51,598 bases of DNA from Pseudomonadota bacterium (GTDB taxonomy: Bacteria > Pseudomonadota > Gammaproteobacteria > Xanthomonadales > Rhodanobacteraceae): the NCBI GenBank assembly GCA_018240565.1, contig JAFEFO010000010.1, positions 1 to 51,598 on the forward strand, in the 5' to 3' direction. The notes under the pieces were generated by a model, which was not told the origin of the DNA, did not search any database, and saw only the letters and a list, made by a program, of their open reading frames with translations. The translations under genes were made by a program, and so were the position numbers. Position 1 is the stretch's first letter, and each line of letters begins with the position of its first letter. Of this stretch, positions 25,172-32,662 are shown piece by piece.

Positions 25172-27563
25172 CGCACCCCGCACGCTGGCGCAACGCCTGC
25201 TTCCGGCGGCGCCGTGGATCGTACGCCTGAGCCTAGCGCTGGTCGTGCTCGTTGCCCTCGCCGCGCCGTTCTGGCTGCCGCCTGCGCAGGCGGTGTGGAT
25301 TGCGCCGATGCTGTTGCTGGCCGCGCTCGGTGGCTGGCTCGGCTGGCGCATCTACGCCCAGGCGGACACGCCCGCACCCGCGTCGCCGATGCCGGCACCC
25401 ACTCCCGTGCGCACGCCCACCGCCACCACCCGCGCCGACGCCGGACTGCGCGAGGAAGTGGAAAAGCTGCGCAGCGTGCAGGCGGAATTGCTGCAGGCCA
25501 AGCAGGCCGCGGAGGCCGCGATGCTGGCCAAGAGCGAGTTCCTGGCCACGATGAGCCACGAAATCCGCACGCCGCTCAACGGCATCATCCCCTTGCTCGA
25601 CATCCTGCTCTCGACGCCACTCGGACCGGATCAGCGCGACTACCTCGCCACCGCGTACAAGTCCTCTCGCGAGCTGCTGCGCATCGTCGACGACATCCTC
25701 GATTACTCCAAGATCGAGGCGAACAAGCTCGAATTGGAAAACGTCGGCCTGAACCTGCGCGAGCTGGTCGACGCCGTGCACCGGTTGCTGGAAAAATCCG
25801 CCGACGCCAAGGGCCTGGCGTTCACCGTCGCGATCGAACCGGGCGTGCGCCTGGCCCTGCGCGGTGATCCCACGCGCCTGCGCCAGGTACTCACGAACCT
25901 GGTGAGCAATGCGATCAAGTTCACCGCACGCGGATCGGTGCAGATCCACATCAGCAAGCGTGGCGAGACGCGCACGCAGTACGAAATCCTGTTCGCCGTC
26001 AGGGATACCGGCGTGGGCATCGACGCGACCGCCGCGGCGAAGTTGTTCCAGCCGTTTTCGCAGGCCGACGCCTCGACCACGCGCGTCCACGGCGGCACGG
26101 GCCTGGGACTGGTCATCTGCAAGCGCATCGTCGAGCTGATGCACGGCAAGATCGGCGTGCGTTCCGAGCCCGGCAAGGGTTCGCTGTTCTGGTTCAGCGT
26201 GCCCTTGCAGAAGGCGCTCGGCGACGTCGCCGGCGTGCGCCGCGACCTGACCGGCGCACGTGCCCTGGTGTTGTGCACCGATGCCGCCCTGATGCGCCGG
26301 CTCACCGCGCAATTCGCGGCCTGGAGCGTGACGTTCCAGCAAACCGCCGCGGCGCCGGACGCGCTCGGCAAGTTGCGTTCTGCCGCCAGCATGGGCGAAT
26401 CCTGGGCTTATGATTTCCTCATCGTCGATGGTGCGGCGATTCCGGCGGCGGCAATCGCGGGCCTGCTGCGCAACGTGCTGCGCGAGCCGGCGCTCAATTC
26501 CCTGCGCTGCGCCTTGCTCACCGGCGCCGAACCCGCGCCGGCGGAATGGACCAGCGAAGCGCGCGCGGTGACGGTGGCACGCGACGCCGGCGAAGGCGAA
26601 CAGCGCGGTGCCCTGCTCACGCTGCTCGGCGCCAGCGAAGCCGCCGGGCAATTCACGCCGCACGAGCAAGCCGCCCCGCTGGTGCAGATCGACGCGGCAC
26701 CAGCAGCGACGCAAGCGCTCGGCGGGCACGCCCTGCTGGTCGAAGACAATCCGGTCAACCGCCAGGTCGCGCAACGTCTGCTCGGCCTGCTCGGCCTGAG
26801 CTTCGCCGTCGCCGAGAACGGCAAGGAGGCGTTGGAGCTGATCGAACGCGACGCCTTCGACGTCGTCCTGCTCGATTGCCAGATGCCGGTGATGGACGGC
26901 TATACGGCCGTGCGCATCCTGCGCCAGAACGAAGCCGCCGGCTCGGCACGACGCCTGCCGGTCATCGCCATGACGGCCAATGCGATGGCCGGCGATCGCG
27001 ACAAGTGCCTGCGCGCGGGCATGGACGATTATCTTTCCAAACCGCTCAACCGCGCCTTGCTGGAACAGACCCTGCGAAAATGGATTCCTGCTGGCGCGAC
27101 TTCGCACGCAGCACCATCGGTTGCCACCGCGACCGCCAGAACATCAGTGCCACCCACGCCCGCGCCAGCGTTCGTCGCGCAATCGCCGCCGATTCCGGCC
27201 GTGGCGCCCGCCGGTTCCGCACTCGACGCGGATGTCGTGCGCGACCTGCTTGAAGTGATGGGCGGCGAATTTACCGACCTGGTGCGCGTGTACCTGGAAG
27301 ATACGCCCAAGTCGATCGGCCTGCTCGAGAAAGCCGCCGCCAGCGGCGACAAGGGCGCCTTGATCGCGCCGTCGCATTCGCTCAAGTCGACCAGCGCCAA
27401 TCTCGGCGCGCTGGGGTTAGCGGAACTGGCCAAGCGCCTGGAACAGGGCGCGCGCAGCGGCGAGCTGGGCGATGAAGCGCCGGTGCTGGTCGCCGAACTG
27501 GCGCGCATGTTCACGCGCGTGCGCCATGAACTCGATGCCCTGGTGCGCGGCGAGAACGCCTGA
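25155..27563 (+). CDS. Hybrid sensor histidine kinase with receiver and Hpt domains
   Basis: An 802-residue protein. Two N-terminal membrane helices (about residues 20-70) have almost no periplasmic loop. A Pro/Ala linker and short coiled coil lead to HisKA ([11 protein letters not shown], His 135), HATPase_c ([27 protein letters not shown]), a degenerate receiver, a full receiver ([15 protein letters not shown], Asp near 574 in [16 protein letters not shown]) and a C-terminal Hpt ([13 protein letters not shown], His 741). A four-step phosphorelay is predicted: His-Asp-His within this protein, then Asp 388 of the preceding regulator. With so little periplasmic sequence, the signal is probably sensed in the membrane or cytosol. 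Confidence 0.93.
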   Translation: MPPPPDAPRTLAQRLLPAAPWIVRLSLALVVLVALAAPFWLPPAQAVWIAPMLLLAALGGWLGWRIYAQADTPAPASPMPAPTPVRTPTATTRADAGLREEVEKLRSVQAELLQAKQAAEAAMLAKSEFLATMSHEIRTPLNGIIPLLDILLSTPLGPDQRDYLATAYKSSRELLRIVDDILDYSKIEANKLELENVGLNLRELVDAVHRLLEKSADAKGLAFTVAIEPGVRLALRGDPTRLRQVLTNLVSNAIKFTARGSVQIHISKRGETRTQYEILFAVRDTGVGIDATAAAKLFQPFSQADASTTRVHGGTGLGLVICKRIVELMHGKIGVRSEPGKGSLFWFSVPLQKALGDVAGVRRDLTGARALVLCTDAALMRRLTAQFAAWSVTFQQTAAAPDALGKLRSAASMGESWAYDFLIVDGAAIPAAAIAGLLRNVLREPALNSLRCALLTGAEPAPAEWTSEARAVTVARDAGEGEQRGALLTLLGASEAAGQFTPHEQAAPLVQIDAAPAATQALGGHALLVEDNPVNRQVAQRLLGLLGLSFAVAENGKEALELIERDAFDVVLLDCQMPVMDGYTAVRILRQNEAAGSARRLPVIAMTANAMAGDRDKCLRAGMDDYLSKPLNRALLEQTLRKWIPAGATSHAAPSVATATARTSVPPTPAPAFVAQSPPIPAVAPAGSALDADVVRDLLEVMGGEFTDLVRVYLEDTPKSIGLLEKAAASGDKGALIAPSHSLKSTSANLGALGLAELAKRLEQGARSGELGDEAPVLVAELARMFTRVRHELDALVRGENA

Positions 27564-27566
27564 GCC

Positions 27567-28037
27567 TCAGCTGCCCAGCTTGGCCTGCAGGTACTGCGCT
27601 TCGCCGAGTTTTTCGATCAGGCCGAGTTGGGTTTCCAGCCAGTCGATGTGCTCTTCCTCGGATTCGAGGATGGACTCGAACAGCTCGCGGCTGACGTAGT
27701 CCCCACACGACTCGCAATACGCGATCGCCGCCTTCAGATCAGGATGCGCCGCCATTTCCAGCTTCAGGTCGCAGGCGATGACTTCCGCCGGCGTCTGCCC
27801 GATCAGCAGTTTGCCGAGCGTTTGCAGGTTCGGCAGGCCTTCCAGGAACAGGATGCGCTCGATGAGTTTGTCGGCATGCTTCATCTCATCGATGGATTCG
27901 GCATGCTCGTGCTCGGCCAGTTCCTTGTAGCCCCAGTTGCGGTACATCCGCGAATGCAGGAAATACTGGTTGATCGCCGTCAACTCGTTGAACAGCGCCT
28001 TGTTCAGGTGCTTGATGACTTCGGCATTTCCCTTCAT
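27567..28037 (-). CDS. bfr: Bacterioferritin
   Basis: A 156-residue protein starting [19 protein letters not shown]. The ferroxidase ligands are recognisable: Glu in [24 protein letters not shown] (Glu and His, with the haem-ligand Met between them), and [14 protein letters not shown]. It forms a 24-mer that oxidises and stores iron with haem at subunit interfaces. The length is normal. The ferredoxin gene bfd lies upstream on the same strand, and a separate -10 box sits between the two genes. Confidence 0.97.
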   Translation of the reverse strand: MKGNAEVIKHLNKALFNELTAINQYFLHSRMYRNWGYKELAEHEHAESIDEMKHADKLIERILFLEGLPNLQTLGKLLIGQTPAEVIACDLKLEMAAHPDLKAAIAYCESCGDYVSRELFESILESEEEHIDWLETQLGLIEKLGEAQYLQAKLGS

Positions 28038-28066
28038 GGCAATCTCGCGCGATCCAAAGAGACGAC

Positions 28067-28072
28067 ACTATA
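28067..28072 (-). promoter_or_regulatory. Putative -10 box of bfr
   Basis: TATAGT on the minus strand, 30 bp before the bfr start, in the bfd-bfr gap. No strong -35 box is found at 17 bp. It suggests bfr can be transcribed apart from the Fur-controlled bfd. Confidence 0.4.
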
Positions 28073-28113
28073 CCCTTGCCGCATCCGCGATGGCGGAATG
28101 CGCGCGCGGCGGA

Positions 28114-28317
28114 TCAGGCGGCGGCTGTCAGCAACACGTGCGGCGGCGCGCATTGGACGAGGGTTTCGTGCAGCACCTGCGCGGCCATTTCCGCGCAACA
28201 GCCGCAGGACCCCGAACACCCGGTGCGACGCTCCAGCTCGGCCATGCTGCACACGCCTTCGGCCGCCGCTTCGCGGATGGCGGATTCGGTAACGGCGTTG
28301 CAGATGCACACGTACAT
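28114..28317 (-). CDS. bfd: Bacterioferritin-associated ferredoxin
   Basis: A 67-residue protein, MYVCICNAVTESAIREAAAE, with the [2Fe-2S] ligands in the CxC at the N-terminus and the GCSGSCGCC segment. Bfd reduces the mineral core of bacterioferritin to release iron when iron is scarce. That fits a Fur-type site 36 bp upstream and the bfr gene downstream. Confidence 0.95.
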   Translation of the reverse strand: MYVCICNAVTESAIREAAAEGVCSMAELERRTGCSGSCGCCAEMAAQVLHETLVQCAPPHVLLTAAA

Positions 28318-28352
28318 GGCGCAGGTCCCGGAAGCGACCGGCACATTCAAAC

Positions 28353-28371
28353 GCAAATGAGAATGATTGTC
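28353..28371 (-). promoter_or_regulatory. Fur box upstream of bfd
   Basis: The 19 bases GCAAATGAGAATGATTGTC match the Fur consensus GATAATGATAATCATTATC at 14 positions. The site lies in the 79-bp gap between rppH and bfd, so iron-replete repression of bfd is expected. Confidence 0.75.
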
Positions 28372-28396
28372 AACTAACGCAAGTCGCGATCGTGCT

Positions 28397-28942
28397 TCAA
28401 TCGGCTCCGCCACCGCCAAAACCCATGGCGCGCCCCATCCGCAACATCGACTGCGCACCCAGACCCATCGCCAACGGCGCCAGATGGCGCAGCGCGCGCT
28501 CGTAGACATCGCGCTTGAACGGCACCACGTGCGTGAGCGGATACCAGAAATCCACCCAGCGCCACAGATCGAACTCGGGTGCATCGCTGGCATCCAGGCG
28601 CACATGCGACTCCTCGCCGACGAAACGCAGCAGGAACCACACCTGCTTCTGGCCGATGCACATCGGCTTTTCTTTGCGGCGCAGGTATTTGCCCGGCAGG
28701 CGATAGCGCAGCCAGCCCGGCGTCGCACCCAGCACCTGCACATGCTCCGGCAACAGCCCGGTCTCTTCTTCCAGTTCGCGGTACATGGCTTCCAGCGGGG
28801 TTTCGTCGCTGCGCATGCCCCCCTGCGGAAACTGCCAGCCGTCACGCCAGGCGCGACGCGCCCAGAACACCGAGCCATCGTCGCGGATCAGGATGATGCC
28901 GACATTCGGCCGATAGCCGTCGGGATCGATCACATCAGACAC
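28397..28942 (-). CDS. rppH: RNA pyrophosphohydrolase RppH
   Basis: A 181-residue Nudix protein. The GTG at 28942 ([18 protein letters not shown]) has GGAG 8 bases upstream and gives the normal family N-terminus; the frame extends 16 codons further but without homology. [20 protein letters not shown] and [11 protein letters not shown] form the Nudix box. RppH removes pyrophosphate from 5'-triphosphate mRNAs and so triggers decay. The C-terminus ends in a glycine-rich tail (GFGGGGAD). Confidence 0.94.
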   Translation of the reverse strand: MSDVIDPDGYRPNVGIILIRDDGSVFWARRAWRDGWQFPQGGMRSDETPLEAMYRELEEETGLLPEHVQVLGATPGWLRYRLPGKYLRRKEKPMCIGQKQVWFLLRFVGEESHVRLDASDAPEFDLWRWVDFWYPLTHVVPFKRDVYERALRHLAPLAMGLGAQSMLRMGRAMGFGGGGAD

Positions 28943-29015
28943 GCATGAAACTCCAAAATCCAATGCGCCGGATTCTTTCACGCCGCCCACCCAGCGGCAA
29001 CCGCAGCACCGCGGC

Positions 29016-29044
29016 GTGGCACTCGCAGCGCCGTCATGTATAAT
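29016..29044 (+). promoter_or_regulatory. Promoter of tRNA-Met
   Basis: GTGGCA (29016-29021) and a perfect TATAAT (29039-29044) are 17 bp apart, with the tRNA starting 14 bp after the -10 box. A GC-rich discriminator (CGCGCC) follows, typical of stringently controlled stable-RNA promoters. Confidence 0.65.
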
Positions 29045-29058
29045 TCGCGCCCTCGCGC

Positions 29059-29135
29059 GGCTAGGTAGCTCAGACGGTTAGAGCGCGGCACTCATAATGC
29101 TGAGGTCGGCGGTTCGATTCCGCCTCTAGCCACCA
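29059..29135 (+). tRNA. tRNA-Met (CAT), elongator type
   Basis: A 77-nt cloverleaf with CCA encoded. The acceptor arm GGCTAGG pairs with TCTAGCC (one G-T pair), the D arm is GCTCAGACGGTTAGAGC, the anticodon loop is CTCATAA, and the T arm is GGCGG-TTCGATT-CCGCC. The paired first base and overall likeness to E. coli metT indicate elongator rather than initiator tRNA; a lysidine-modified tRNA-Ile2 is the less likely alternative. It marks the left edge of an accessory block. Confidence 0.97.
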
Positions 29136-29155
29136 TAAATTCTTGATTTATCTAC

Positions 29156-29183
29156 AAAAACCCCGCCATCTTCGCGGGGTTTT
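29156..29183 (+). terminator. Rho-independent terminator of tRNA-Met
   Basis: A 10-bp stem (AAAACCCCGC / GCGGGGTTTT) around the 7-base loop CATCTTC, with the T run inside the stem, begins about 20 bp after the tRNA. It could work in both directions. Confidence 0.85.
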
Positions 29184-29207
29184 CTGTGACAGGTCGAACT
29201 GTCACAG
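29184..29207. repeat. Perfect 9-bp inverted repeat after the tRNA terminator
   Basis: CTGTGACAG, a 6-base spacer (GTCGAA) and CTGTCACAG form a perfect palindrome directly after the terminator, at the boundary between core genome and accessory block. It has the form of a dimeric regulator operator or a recombination core site. No matching copy is seen at the right side of the block. Confidence 0.6.
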
Positions 29208-29440
29208 CGGCCCATCGACGAATACTCGACTTCTCCGCGGCACCCCCGGAGCGCCTGCCTCGACCGTAAACGAAATCCTGGTTACACAAAAATCTGGACA
29301 CGCTCAAACGGGTATCCGGGGCTCCGAGAATTTCAGCCAGAGCACTATGCTAACGAGGAGTTTGCGACGGCTCCACGAATCAATTCACAAAGTCCGCGTG
29401 CCAGGCACGGATTCGGCAGTCGAGAACGCCCCACGCATGT
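29208..29440. other. Non-coding stretch at the start of the accessory block
   Basis: No gene, tRNA fragment, integrase remnant or terminator is recognised here. The sequence is less GC-rich than the core genes. It separates the tRNA-Met terminator from the 3' end of the HicB-like gene. Confidence 0.4.
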
Positions 29441-29971
29441 TCATGCGAAAAGTGCGTCCAGCTCCCGGGGAAGTGATGCTCCCGGTAACTGCCTCGCCTC
29501 CTTGGCGATGTTCAGCTTCATGTTGGCATTGGCGATTTCCACCAGCGAATCGTCTATCGGACGTCGCTGATTTTCGCCAAGCCATTTCAACACTGTCGCC
29601 AGATGCCAGAGGGACAACGAACCCTCATGCACTGCCGCCGGAAACGTCGCGACGTTGTTGATCATCAGCTTGCGCATGTTCTGGCGCGTAAAACCGAGAA
29701 TCTCGGCAACATCCGTCAGTCCCACCAGATCCGGCGACGCTTCTACCAAGTCGGCGCCGGGAATGGCCCGCTTGACGTCGCGCACCGCCGACGCAATCGC
29801 CTCATGGGCCGCTTCCGCCTCTCGGCTGAAGTCCAAGGCAATGCGGCCGCGTTGGCCGATGCCGACGAGAGCATCATCGCAGCCAGCTTCGGCGATGGCG
29901 TCGATGAATTGCTCCGGATCGGCGCTGCCATCAGGCAGGCGGAATTTGAGGGTGAATTCGTACTCATTCAT
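29441..29971 (-). CDS. HicB-like antitoxin candidate with C-terminal HTH
   Basis: A 176-residue protein starting MNEYEFTLKFRLPDGSADPE. The N-terminal half looks like the small alpha/beta fold of HicB-type proteins; the middle has a helix-turn-helix (LTDVAEILGFTRQNMRKLMI) that should bind DNA. It overlaps the HicA-like gene by 8 bp and is translated after it, the usual toxin-first order of hicAB. A perfect palindrome at the shared promoter is a likely operator. The family has no name I can give with confidence; the pairing is inferred from layout and fold-like features. Confidence 0.65.
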   Translation of the reverse strand: MNEYEFTLKFRLPDGSADPEQFIDAIAEAGCDDALVGIGQRGRIALDFSREAEAAHEAIASAVRDVKRAIPGADLVEASPDLVGLTDVAEILGFTRQNMRKLMINNVATFPAAVHEGSLSLWHLATVLKWLGENQRRPIDDSLVEIANANMKLNIAKEARQLPGASLPRELDALFA

Positions 29972-30245
29972 CTTGATTCTCCTGATGATCGGGATGACTT
30001 TTCGCCTTCTCGCGAGCACAGTTGTCCACTACGCGCTTGAGCTGCCTTGCATGATTGCCCGGATTCTTGGGCGTGCTCCAGATGCTGGCAATGCAGAATT
30101 CGCCGCACCGGCAGGTCTCATCGTTGTAGGGGCAGTACATCTTGCCCCATGCGTGAGAGCCGCCGGTTTTGACAATCCAGCCATGCGCTTCCGCATGCTG
30201 GATGGCAGCTTCTACCTCAGGCTTGGGGTGTTTGCTTCTGGACAT
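29964..30245 (-). CDS. HicA-like toxin candidate with four-cysteine insert
   Basis: A 93-residue protein, MSRSKHPKPEVEAAIQHAEA. HGWIVKTGGSHAWGKMYC resembles the catalytic region of HicA mRNA interferases (Gly-x-His). Unlike ordinary HicA (about 60-80 aa) it carries CPYNDETCRCGEFC, four cysteines that could bind zinc, and the conserved-looking stretch SIWSTPKNPGNHARQLKRVV. The start lies about 12 bases after the predicted transcription start, without a clear Shine-Dalgarno site. It overlaps the HicB-like gene by 8 bp. An RNase activity is inferred, not shown. Confidence 0.6.
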   Translation of the reverse strand: MSRSKHPKPEVEAAIQHAEAHGWIVKTGGSHAWGKMYCPYNDETCRCGEFCIASIWSTPKNPGNHARQLKRVVDNCAREKAKSHPDHQENQDE

Positions 30246-30263
30246 AGGCTAGAACTTCCGCCA

Positions 30264-30301
30264 AATCTAGTTACTATGGGTATGGTTGTCAAATGACAAC
30301 C
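30264..30301 (-). promoter_or_regulatory. Promoter and palindromic operator of the HicAB-like pair
   Basis: On the minus strand TTGACA (30287-30292) and TAGATT (30264-30269) are spaced exactly 17 bp. The -35 box lies inside the perfect palindrome GGTTGTCA-AA-TGACAACC (30284-30301). Binding there by the helix-turn-helix protein would block RNA polymerase, the usual autoregulation of toxin-antitoxin operons. Confidence 0.75.
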
Positions 30302-30382
30302 GGCATTAAGCGATCGTCTAGTGCCAAATTTCAGCGTATTCTGGCGCCAGCATTGGCCACGCGGGATGCTCTACTGGGCTGC

Positions 30383-32362
30383 TTACAATGTAGGTACTCC
30401 CAACCCAGCCAGCCACTCGTAGGTCGGATCGTAGTATTCGGCGGAACGGGTCGGGTCATCGGCTGCGCCTTCCGGAACGACGATGACCATGCCTTGGCGC
30501 GCACGCGTGAGCAGCACGCGATAGGTATTCAACAAGTAGCGTTGGCGCACGTCGCTGCGCACACGCTTCCAGCGACTGCCTTCGAAACTGTGGTGTTCCC
30601 AACCGCCCGGCCGGAAGCGCAAGTCGCCATCCCACACCACGCACGACCAGTCGAGTTCGAGACCTTGCACCTGGAATTCAGTGGCGGCGTCTTCGAGGTA
30701 GAACGACGAGCGCACGTCATTCTTGCCATCGAGGAACCAATGCACGGGATCGACTTTGACGCGCACATCGATGGCGAGCGGTTTGAGGCGTTGCGCGCGC
30801 GAGGAGATCACCATGCCGTAGCGTTCGTTGCCGCGCGCCTGCTGGCGCAACCATTGCCGCGCCAGCGGCAGGCGTCGCGTCAGTCGTATCGGAAAACCGC
30901 GCAAGACCTCGATCAGGCTGCTGCGCGCGGCGGCGTCTTCCTGCGCCAGCAGGCGATTGACGAACTCGGCCACGCGCTCGGAGCGGAACGAGCGCACCGA
31001 AGTCGCCAGATGCAGGCACGGTTCCCAATGCACGTGTGCGCGCTGCGCGAGCGTATCAAGCGCGGCGTCGGCGTGGTATTCGATTTCGCGCAAGCGCGGC
31101 GAAAGATGCACGCGCCACTCGGGAAAACTGCGGCAAAGCGCTTCAAGCCATTCGCTGATGCCGGCTTCGCCCGTGTTGATTTCCTGGCCGCTGCCGACAA
31201 GACAGACAACCACGGCCCAGTCGGCATGGCGATCCAGACAGGAAATCAGGAACTGCGGCTCGGACTGGTCGAAACCCGGACGGTTCTTCTTGCGCGCCAT
31301 GAAATTCATCGTCTGCGCCAGATCCCACGCGCGTTGCGCTTCGTCGAACAGTGCAACATGTTCGACGGGCGGACCGGCATCGGCCAGGCAATCGTCGCGG
31401 AAATGATGCACGTTCTGGATGAACTGCTTGACCTCGCTGCGCGCCTGGCCGAGGCGAAGCGTTTGGCCCTGCTCGCGCGCACGTTGATGGCGATCGCGCG
31501 CCAGTGCTTCGTGCAACACGCTGACCAATGGACCATTGCCGGACAGATACACGCTGTACAGTTCACTGTCGGGATCGGTATGGCGGTTGGCGATATCGAG
31601 CCCGACCAAGGTCTTGCCGGCACCCGGTACACCGGTGACGAAACAGATCGCCTTGGCATTCGCGCGCCGGGTTTCCGCGATGATGTCGGATACCCGACGT
31701 GACGTTACGCCAAGATTTTCCCCACCCGCGTCGTTGCGCGATATGTCCTGCACCGCATGCCCGGCATACAGCGCACGCGCGGCTTCGACGATGGTCGGCG
31801 TGGGCCGGTAGCGTCCGGCCTGCCACGCCGCGGAGTCGATGACTTCCCCTTCGAAGAAGGTCAGTGCCGCGCGTATCACCTGCCCTAGGCCATCGATTCC
31901 TGTGCACACCGGCCGCGCCAGACGGTCTGCATCAAAGTCGAATGCGATGACCGGCGCGGCAGGTGCCGCGGTCACAACGAGCACCGGCAGGATCGCGATG
32001 TGGTGACTGGCTTCATGAAAATTCTTCAGATCCAGCGCGTAGTCCCAGACCTGGTCGATGGCGTCACGGTTGAAGCTTTCCGCACCCACCTTGAACTCGA
32101 TGACAAACAGGACCGGCCCAAGCACGAGCAGCACGTCGGCACGGCCACCCAGGCGCGGAATCGTGTATTCAAAATAGACTGCGCCCGGTGTTCCCACCCA
32201 CTCGCGCAAGACAGTGCGCAGCGCCGAGACTTCCTCGATCCAGGCTGATCTCTGGCTGAGCAGATCGGCAAATGTCGATTGCGCGACGATCTTGCCAAAC
32301 ACCTGCTCCGGCGAGTCGGACAGAAAATCATCGATTGCACCGGCATATCCCCAACGCTGCAT
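30383..32362 (-). CDS. PD-(D/E)XK nuclease fused to a DUF2075 helicase/ATPase
   Basis: A 659-residue protein with a GGGAG ribosome binding site. Residues about 60-115 show a restriction-endonuclease-like site: GGRAD (Asp 76) and VIEFKVG (Glu 89, Lys 91). The remainder is a DUF2075 superfamily 1-like ATPase: Walker A VTGVPGAGKTLVG (near 240), Walker B HVALFDEAQRAW (near 326) and the C-terminal arginine-finger region YRVLLTRARQGMVIVVPEG. It probably uses ATP to move on or unwind nucleic acid and cut it. Location beside a tRNA and a toxin-antitoxin pair suggests phage or plasmid defence. No methyltransferase or second subunit is seen. Confidence 0.85.
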   Translation of the reverse strand: MQRWGYAGAIDDFLSDSPEQVFGKIVAQSTFADLLSQRSAWIEEVSALRTVLREWVGTPGAVYFEYTIPRLGGRADVLLVLGPVLFVIEFKVGAESFNRDAIDQVWDYALDLKNFHEASHHIAILPVLVVTAAPAAPVIAFDFDADRLARPVCTGIDGLGQVIRAALTFFEGEVIDSAAWQAGRYRPTPTIVEAARALYAGHAVQDISRNDAGGENLGVTSRRVSDIIAETRRANAKAICFVTGVPGAGKTLVGLDIANRHTDPDSELYSVYLSGNGPLVSVLHEALARDRHQRAREQGQTLRLGQARSEVKQFIQNVHHFRDDCLADAGPPVEHVALFDEAQRAWDLAQTMNFMARKKNRPGFDQSEPQFLISCLDRHADWAVVVCLVGSGQEINTGEAGISEWLEALCRSFPEWRVHLSPRLREIEYHADAALDTLAQRAHVHWEPCLHLATSVRSFRSERVAEFVNRLLAQEDAAARSSLIEVLRGFPIRLTRRLPLARQWLRQQARGNERYGMVISSRAQRLKPLAIDVRVKVDPVHWFLDGKNDVRSSFYLEDAATEFQVQGLELDWSCVVWDGDLRFRPGGWEHHSFEGSRWKRVRSDVRQRYLLNTYRVLLTRARQGMVIVVPEGAADDPTRSAEYYDPTYEWLAGLGVPTL

Positions 32363-32662
32363 CCACTGCTCCCGTCACCTGCTGCCAGGATAGGGCAACC
32401 GGGCAGTTGAAGACATCCTTCTCGCCCATCCCCAGAGCGCGGCGCAGCGCGCGATCGCGAAGCCGAGTCAGTGCACCTCGCCGCGCTAACGTGGCGCGAA
32501 GCGGCATTTATCCAAGGCCAAGCCGACCGCATCATCGGGCTGCCGGCGCGATCGCGGCACCAGGTCGGGCCGAAACGCGCGGCATGAAGCCATCTCCTCA
32601 CGCCGTGGACAATGCCTGCGCGCCGGGTCTACCATCGAACGCTGCGGTGCGGGGAGGGCGCG
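32363..32662. other. Divergent intergenic region
   Basis: This 300-bp gap between the divergently transcribed helicase and MocR genes holds no coding sequence that I can support. It should contain both promoters, but no clear -35/-10 pair stands out. The MocR ribosome binding site (GGGGAGGG) lies at its right end. Confidence 0.4.

Noticed and set aside
29059..32662. Complete tRNA-integrated mobile island with att sites
   Set aside because: No integrase and no copy of the tRNA 3' end was found at the right side, so only an accessory block with an unclear boundary is claimed.
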